NCBI GenBank assembly: GCA_036496385.1
Contig: DASXLD010000020.1
Coordinates: 23,035-87,034, forward strand
Source of the DNA: Schlegelella_A sp036496385
GTDB lineage: Bacteria; Pseudomonadota; Gammaproteobacteria; Burkholderiales; Burkholderiaceae_C
DNA: 64,000 nucleotides
Direction: 5' to 3'
Shown here: positions 59,010-64,000 of the stretch, piece by piece
Numbering within the stretch: the first letter of the stretch is position 1
Layout: each line of letters starts with the position of its first letter
The notes under the pieces: model-generated
The model's input: only the letters and a program-made list of their open reading frames with translations
Told to the model about the DNA's origin: nothing
The model's database searches: none
Position numbers and translations under genes: made by a program

Positions 59010-61073
59010 ATGAGCGAGAGTGCAACGCGGCCGCGCGTGGCGATGCCGCCGCTGCTGAACCGCGAGCGCGCGATCCTCGAGTTCAACCGCCGCGTGCTTG
59101 CCCAGGCCCGCCGTGCCGATGTGCCGCTCCTCGAGCGGCTGCGCTACGTCTGCATCGTCTCGTCCAACCTCGACGAGTTCTTCGAGGTCCGCTTCGCCGA
59201 CTGCCTCGAGGCTTCGAAGAAGGCCGGCAGCGGCATCGCCGCGGCCGAGCTCGAGGCGATCGCCGGCGCTGCGCACGAGCTCATCGACGCCCAATACGCG
59301 GTCTTCAACGACGAGGTGATGCCGGCGCTCGCCGCCGCGGGCATCCGCATCCTCAACCACGCCGACCGCGACGACGGCGAGCGGCGCTGGGTCGCCCGCT
59401 TCTTCGAGGCGCAGGTGCGCCCGCTTCTGGTCCCGGTCGGCCTCGACCCGTCGCACCCGTTCCCGCAGGTCGCCAACAAGTCGCTCAACTTCGTCGCCCG
59501 GCTTGCCGGCAAGGACGCGTTCGGGCGGCGCAACACGGTGACGATCGTCAAGGTGCCGCGCGTGCTGCCGCGCGTGATCGAGCTGCCGCGCTCGGCGCGT
59601 CGCGACGGCCAGTCGTTCGTGTTGCTGACGAGCGTGATCCGCGCCCACCTCGGCGAGCTCTTCCCGGGGCGCGAGGTCGAGGCGTTCTCGCAATTCCGCA
59701 TCACCCGCGACTCCGACCTCGAGGTCGACGCCGACGTCACCAACCTGCGCCAGGCGCTGCGCAGCGGCCTGAGGACCAGGCACTTCGGCCAGGCAGTGCG
59801 GCTCGAGGTCGTCAACACTTGCCCGGGCGAGCTGTCGGAGTTCCTGCTGCGCCAGTGCGGCCTTCCTGAATCGGCGCTCTACCGCGTCCACGGCCCGGTG
59901 AACCTGGTCCGGATGAACGAGCTGATCGATCTCGCGGTCGCGCCGCCGTTGCGATTCCCGCCCTTCGTCCCCGCCCAGCCGGCGAGCCTGCAGGCCAACC
60001 AGTCGATGTTCGCGCGCATGCGCGCCGGCGATCTTCTCCTGCACCACCCGTTCGAGTCGTTCGAGCCCGTCATCGAGCTGTTGCGCGAGGCGGTCGAGGA
60101 CCCCGAGGTCCTCGCCATCAAGCAGACGATCTACCGCGCCGGCAGCGAGTCGCGCGTCATGGACCTGCTGATCGAGGCGGCGCGCGCCGGCAAGGAGGTG
60201 ATGGCGGTCGTCGAGCTGAAGGCGCGCTTCGAGGAGGAGGCCAACATCAACTGGGCCGAGCGGCTCGAGGCGGTCGGCGCGCAAGTCGTCTACGGCGTCG
60301 TCGGCCTGAAGACCCACGCCAAGATGCTGCTCGTGACCCGCCGCGAAGGCCCGGGCCTGAAGCGTTACGCCCACCTTTCGACCGGCAACTACAACCCGGG
60401 CACCGCGCGCCTCTACACCGATCTCGGCTACTTCAGCGACGACGTCGAGCTGACGGCCGACGTCGACGCCGTCTTCCAGCAGCTCGCGAGCCTCGGCAAG
60501 ATGCAGCCGCTGAAGCTGCTGCTGCAGGCGCCGTTCACCCTCCACAGTCGCATGCTGGCCAAGGTCGCGCAGGTCGCCGAGGCGGCGGCCGCTGGGCGGC
60601 GCGCGCGCATCGTCGTCAAGATCAATGCGCTCACCGACGTCGCGCTGATCGAGGCGCTGGTCGGCGCCGCGCAGGCCGGCACGCAGATCGATCTGATCGT
60701 GCGCGGCGCATGCTTGCTCGCGCCCGGAGCTTCGGGGCTCACCGATCGCATCCGCGTCCGCTCGATCGTCGGCCGCTTCCTCGAGCACTCGCGTGTGGCC
60801 TACTTTCGTTGGGGCGAGCGCGACGAAGACGAGGCGGTCTTCCTGTCGAGCGCCGACTGGATGGGGCGCAACATGTTCGGTCGCGTCGAGGTCGGCTGGC
60901 CGGTGCGCGACCCCGCGATGCGCCAGCGTGTCATCGACGAATGCCTCGTGCCCTATCTGCTCGACAGCGAGGACGCCTGGGTGCTGCGCAGCGACGGCAC
61001 GTACGATCGGGTCTCGGACGGCGGTGTCTCGGCACAGCAATCGCTGGTGCAGCGCTACGACCGAAGACTTTGA
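59010..61073 (+). CDS. ppk1: Polyphosphate kinase 1
   Basis: A 687-residue enzyme that makes polyphosphate from ATP. The N domain starts LLNRERAILEFNRRVLAQA with SSNLDEFFEVR. The phosphorylated His436 is in GLKTHAKMLLV, and YAHLSTGNYNP and VYFRWGERDEDEAVFLSSADWMGRN-like C1/C2 blocks (here LSSADWMGRNMFGRVE) carry the other catalytic residues. Full family length. sixA follows 5 nt after its stop and ppx faces them, so synthesis and breakdown of polyphosphate are encoded together. Confidence 0.96.
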   Translation: MSESATRPRVAMPPLLNRERAILEFNRRVLAQARRADVPLLERLRYVCIVSSNLDEFFEVRFADCLEASKKAGSGIAAAELEAIAGAAHELIDAQYAVFNDEVMPALAAAGIRILNHADRDDGERRWVARFFEAQVRPLLVPVGLDPSHPFPQVANKSLNFVARLAGKDAFGRRNTVTIVKVPRVLPRVIELPRSARRDGQSFVLLTSVIRAHLGELFPGREVEAFSQFRITRDSDLEVDADVTNLRQALRSGLRTRHFGQAVRLEVVNTCPGELSEFLLRQCGLPESALYRVHGPVNLVRMNELIDLAVAPPLRFPPFVPAQPASLQANQSMFARMRAGDLLLHHPFESFEPVIELLREAVEDPEVLAIKQTIYRAGSESRVMDLLIEAARAGKEVMAVVELKARFEEEANINWAERLEAVGAQVVYGVVGLKTHAKMLLVTRREGPGLKRYAHLSTGNYNPGTARLYTDLGYFSDDVELTADVDAVFQQLASLGKMQPLKLLLQAPFTLHSRMLAKVAQVAEAAAAGRRARIVVKINALTDVALIEALVGAAQAGTQIDLIVRGACLLAPGASGLTDRIRVRSIVGRFLEHSRVAYFRWGERDEDEAVFLSSADWMGRNMFGRVEVGWPVRDPAMRQRVIDECLVPYLLDSEDAWVLRSDGTYDRVSDGGVSAQQSLVQRYDRRL

Positions 61074-61078
61074 ACAAG

Positions 61079-61531
61079 ATGGACCTCATCCTCTGGCGCC
61101 ATGCCGAAGCCGAGGACGCCGGCCACGGCGGTGACCTGGCGCGCGCACTGACCGCGCGCGGCCGGGAGCAGGCCGAGCGCATGGCCGCGTGGCTCGGGCC
61201 GCGCCTGCCGGCGACGGCGCGCGTCATCGTCAGCCCGGCGAAGCGCTGCCTGCAGACCGTCGCCGCGCTCGGCCGGGCGCCGACCACCGTCGCTGCCATC
61301 GGCCCCGACGCGACGCCGGAGGCGTTGCTCGCAGCCGCCGGCTGGCCCGGTGGCGGCGAGACGATCGTCGTCGTCGGCCACCAACCGACGATCGGCCAGG
61401 CGGCCGCGCTGGCGATGGGCGCCGTGGGCGCGGCCTGGCAGGTCAAGAAGGGCGCGGTGTGGTGGCTGCGCGGCAGCAAGTCCGGCGCCGTCCGCCTGCA
61501 CGCCGTGCGGTCGCCCGACGACGACCTCTGA
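61079..61531 (+). CDS. sixA: Phosphohistidine phosphatase SixA
   Basis: A 150-residue histidine phosphatase of the SixA type. The catalytic His is in LILWRHAEAED, VIVSPAKRCLQTV holds the second Arg, and the second His is in VVVGHQPTIGQ. It removes phosphate from phosphohistidine proteins such as phosphotransferase or histidine kinase domains. It starts 5 nt after ppk1, so it is co-transcribed. Its substrate here is unknown. Confidence 0.91.
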   Translation: MDLILWRHAEAEDAGHGGDLARALTARGREQAERMAAWLGPRLPATARVIVSPAKRCLQTVAALGRAPTTVAAIGPDATPEALLAAAGWPGGGETIVVVGHQPTIGQAAALAMGAVGAAWQVKKGAVWWLRGSKSGAVRLHAVRSPDDDL

Positions 61532-61538
61532 GACCGCC

Positions 61539-63071
61539 TCAGCCCGCGGTCACGACGAGACGCGGCGGCCGCGCCAGCCCGGTCTTCGACCAGGCATCGA
61601 TCTCGGCGCGCAGAAGGTGGAGTGCACGCGGGTGGGTGTCGGCCCAGCCGGCATGCAGACGAACGACGGGAACGCCTTCGTCGATGCGCATGGCGATCGC
61701 TTCGGGATCGACGTCGTCGCGCGCATGGCACGCGATCACGGCGACCCGCAGGCAGAGCAGGTCGAGCGCAGTGCTCCCGCTTTGCAACGTGCCTTCCATC
61801 TTGCGCAGGCCGCCGCGCTGGCCGAGCGCGAGTCGGCCGACCCGGCGCAGCTGGCTCTGCGAGAACCCCGGCGCATCGACGTGGTCGAGCAGGTAGGCGC
61901 TGTGGCGATGGTGGTCGTGGTGCGAGATCATCATCCCCGCCTCGTGCAGCGCCGCCGCCCAGGCGAGCTCGCGGCGCGCTTCACCGCCGCCGACGCCGGC
62001 GCCGTCGAGCAGAGCCAGGGCGACGCGCTCGACGCGCTCCGCCTGCGCGACGTCGACCTCGAAGCGGCGCTGCAATTCGCGCACCGAGGCGTCGCGCAGG
62101 TCCTGCCCGCCGGCGCGACGCGCCGCTGCCTGGCGCGCGGCGAGATCGAAGATCACACCCTGACGCAGCGCACCGCGCGCCGGCCTCAACTCGCCGATGC
62201 CGAAGTGGGTCGCGAGCGTGTAGAGGATGGCAACGCCGCCGCCGACGACGGCGCGACGGTCGTCCTTCAGTCCCGCCAACACCAGCCGGTCGGCGTGGCC
62301 GGCCTCGATGCAGCGCTCGATCAGCCAGCGAAGTCCCTCGGGGGTGATGCGGCCGTCGCTGACTCCGTTTGCCGCGAGCACCTGCGAGACGGCGCCGACC
62401 GTCCCCGACGAGCCGAGCGCCTCGCGCCAGTGCTTCGCGGCGAACGGCTGCAGCGCTTCCTCGAGTTCGGCGCCGGCAGCGACCTGCGCCTCGCGGAACG
62501 CACGCTCGCTGAAGCGGCCCTCGGGAAAATACTTCATCGACAGGCTGACGCTGCCGACCTGGAACGACTCGGCCCGCCGTGGTCGCGTGCCGCGGCCGAC
62601 GATCATCTCGGTCGAGCGGCCGCCGATGTCGATCACCAGACGCGGCACCTTCGACGGCTGCAGGCGGGCGACGCCGGCGAAGATGAGGCGCGCTTCCTCG
62701 CGGCCGGAGAGGATCTCGATCGACTGGCCGAGGACGCCTTGCGCGCGAAGCAGGAAGGCATCGCGATTCTTCGCCTCGCGCAACGTCTGCGTTGCCACCG
62801 CGCGCACTTGACTCGAGGCGAAGCCGTCGAGGCGGCGCGCGAAGCGGGCGAGGCAATCGAGGCCGCGCGCCGCCGCGTCGTCGCTCAGGTAGCCGCGTGC
62901 GTCGAGGCCGCCGCCGAGGCGCACCGTCTCCTTCAGGTAGTCGATCCGCCGGTAGTGGCCACCGTGCAGCTGGCCGATCTCCAGGCGAAAGCTGTTCGAA
63001 CCCAGGTCGACCGCCGCGAGCTGACCGGGCCAGCGCGACTCGGCGCTGCGCAACGCGGGGGTGGGCTGCAT
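61539..63071 (-). CDS. ppx: Exopolyphosphatase
   Basis: A 510-residue Ppx/GppA phosphatase. The ASKHA-fold phosphate loops are AAVDLGSNSFRLEIG and LVIDIGGRSTEMIVG, with SGREEARLIFAGV and RAVATQTLREAKN between them. The C-terminal HD-like domain shows AALHEAGMMISHHDHHRHSAYL. It degrades polyphosphate or pppGpp. It lies convergent to ppk1-sixA with a 7-nt gap, an arrangement common in proteobacteria. Divergent from the hydrolase gene at 63169. Confidence 0.94.
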   Translation of the reverse strand: MQPTPALRSAESRWPGQLAAVDLGSNSFRLEIGQLHGGHYRRIDYLKETVRLGGGLDARGYLSDDAAARGLDCLARFARRLDGFASSQVRAVATQTLREAKNRDAFLLRAQGVLGQSIEILSGREEARLIFAGVARLQPSKVPRLVIDIGGRSTEMIVGRGTRPRRAESFQVGSVSLSMKYFPEGRFSERAFREAQVAAGAELEEALQPFAAKHWREALGSSGTVGAVSQVLAANGVSDGRITPEGLRWLIERCIEAGHADRLVLAGLKDDRRAVVGGGVAILYTLATHFGIGELRPARGALRQGVIFDLAARQAAARRAGGQDLRDASVRELQRRFEVDVAQAERVERVALALLDGAGVGGGEARRELAWAAALHEAGMMISHHDHHRHSAYLLDHVDAPGFSQSQLRRVGRLALGQRGGLRKMEGTLQSGSTALDLLCLRVAVIACHARDDVDPEAIAMRIDEGVPVVRLHAGWADTHPRALHLLRAEIDAWSKTGLARPPRLVVTAG

Positions 63072-63123
63072 GGCGGCGATTGTCGAGCCTCCCCGGTGGC
63101 CGGCGCGGTCGGACTGCGGTTCC

Positions 63124-63129
63124 TAAAAT
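63124..63129 (+). promoter_or_regulatory. Candidate -10 element of the dienelactone hydrolase gene
   Basis: TAAAAT stands in the divergent gap between ppx and the hydrolase gene, about 40 nt before its ATG. A strong GGGGGAG ribosome-binding site lies 6 nt before the ATG. The -35 hexamer is not clear. Confidence 0.45.
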
Positions 63130-63168
63130 GAAGGTCGCGCGCCACGCGCGAGAACGGGGGAGACAACG

Positions 63169-64000
63169 ATGCTGCGAACCGACGACGTCAACCCTGCGGC
63201 CACGGCCGCGCGCGCCACCGGAATCGGCTTTGCGGCGGCGAGCGGGCCGGTCGCGAACCTCACCGTCACGACCGACGACGTGGGGCTCGTCGCCGGCGAG
63301 GTGATGGCCGACGCCGGCGGCTTCGCACTGCCCGCGTACCGCGCCGCGCCGAAAGGCGACGGGCCGTTCCCGATCGTCCTCGTCGTCTCGGAGATCTTCG
63401 GCGTTCATGCCCACATCGCCGACGTCGCGCGCCGCTTCGCCAAGCTCGGTTACCTCGCGATCGCTCCCGAGCTGTTCGTGCGCCAGGGCGATGCCAAGAC
63501 ACCGAGCGACATCAACACGCTGTTCGCGACGATCATCTCGAAGGTTCCGGACACGCAGGTGATGGCCGATCTCGACGCCTGCGTTGCCTGGGCGAAAGCC
63601 AACCGTGGCGACGGCAAGCGGCTCGGCGTCACCGGCTTCTGCTGGGGCGGTCGCGCGACCTGGCTGTACGCGGCGCACAACACGGCGCTGAAAGCTGGCG
63701 TCGCCTGGTATGGGCGGCTCGTCGGCCCGACGACCGCCCTTCAGCCCGAGCATCCGATCGACGTCGCCGACCGCCTCCAGGCGCCGGTGCTCGGCTTGTA
63801 TGGCGGCGCCGACACCGGCATCTCGCTCGACAGCGTCGAGCAGATGAGGGCAGCGCTGCAACAGGGCAGCGACGCCGCGCGACGCTCGGATATTCACCTC
63901 TATCCGCAGGCGTCGCACGCGTTTCACGCCGACTATCGGCCGAGCTACGACCGCGCTGCGGCCGAGGACGGCTGGCAACGCTGCCTCGGCTGGCTGCGCG
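63169..64000 (+). CDS. Dienelactone hydrolase family protein (3' end outside window)
   Basis: The first 277 residues of a dienelactone hydrolase-type alpha/beta hydrolase; the frame is still open at the window end. The nucleophile Cys158 is in GFCWGGR, Asp215 in YGGADTG and His250 in SHAFHADY. Glu75 in VVSEIFGVH is the residue that orients the Cys in carboxymethylenebutenolidases. It has about 50 extra N-terminal residues before the core and no clear signal peptide. It may act in aromatic ring-cleavage pathways or as a general esterase. ATG 63169 has a strong GGGGGAG site. Confidence 0.92.
   Translation, partial: MLRTDDVNPAATAARATGIGFAAASGPVANLTVTTDDVGLVAGEVMADAGGFALPAYRAAPKGDGPFPIVLVVSEIFGVHAHIADVARRFAKLGYLAIAPELFVRQGDAKTPSDINTLFATIISKVPDTQVMADLDACVAWAKANRGDGKRLGVTGFCWGGRATWLYAAHNTALKAGVAWYGRLVGPTTALQPEHPIDVADRLQAPVLGLYGGADTGISLDSVEQMRAALQQGSDAARRSDIHLYPQASHAFHADYRPSYDRAAAEDGWQRCLGWLR

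Overview
The window is 64 kb of very GC-rich DNA, roughly 70% by eye. It is packed with genes, many joined by 4-nt ATGA or GTGA overlaps. Gene content points to a betaproteobacterium of Burkholderiales type: polA diverges from a DUF2782 gene that sits next to thrB and a BPSS1780-family membrane gene, there is a Bug/TctC-type solute receptor, several Liv-type ABC transporters, and an aryl-polyene-like cluster. No gene-free stretch exceeds 300 nt. The longest are 19922-20115, where I see only a ribosome-binding site, and 54133-54338, which holds hairpins and repeats upstream of a liv operon. I saw no CRISPR array, insertion sequence, phage gene or rRNA.

Layout. (1) 2-3345: livH (cut by the window edge)-livM-livG-livF, branched-chain amino-acid-type uptake, followed by cutA. 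(2) 3827-17537: a lipid/polyene export cluster resembling aryl-polyene (APE) clusters, in two convergent arms. The plus arm has a halogenase-like flavoprotein, a MipA/OmpV-like protein, a PlsC-type acyltransferase, a GT2 glycosyltransferase and a small repeat protein. The minus arm runs ACP, ApeG-like, AMP-ligase, ApeI-like, LpxL-like acyltransferase, LolA-like, MMPL exporter, polysaccharide deacetylase, methyltransferase, ApeP-like dehydratase, FabG-like reductase. No ketosynthase is present in the cluster. (3) 17602-19921: a frameshifted Bug receptor, a small periplasmic protein and a CsgG/HfaB protein. (4) 20116-29930: mixed metabolism and stress genes: a ferredoxin-reductase-like protein, epimerase, two hydroxyacid dehydrogenase homologues (one degenerate), a protease-like PDZ protein lacking catalytic residues, rhomboid, tRNA-Leu(CAA), cysM-nudix-tusA, an S41 peptidase and galU.

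(5) 29872-37530: valS, a DUF4397 lipoprotein, guaC and uvrD. (6) 37555-44922: a tightly coupled MoxR-DUF58-DUF4350-DUF4129-membrane-SpoIIM-RDD operon plus a second RDD gene. (7) 45069-51308: a lipoprotein, PhoD phosphatase, ParA-like ATPase, small lipoprotein, SDR, BPSS1780, thrB and DUF2782. (8) 51370-54132: polA. (9) 54309-58933: a second, complete livGFHMJ operon behind a CTAGGGCAAAGC repeat block. (10) 59010-63071: polyphosphate genes ppk1-sixA facing ppx. (11) 63169-end: a dienelactone hydrolase cut by the window edge.

The most interesting items are the ketosynthase-less APE-like cluster, the seven-gene MoxR/SpoIIM/RDD operon, two enzyme homologues that have lost catalytic residues, the single-base lesion in the Bug receptor, the CTAGGGCAAAGC array with a livG that lacks a standard start codon in the expected place, and possible leaderless starts of uvrD and polA.
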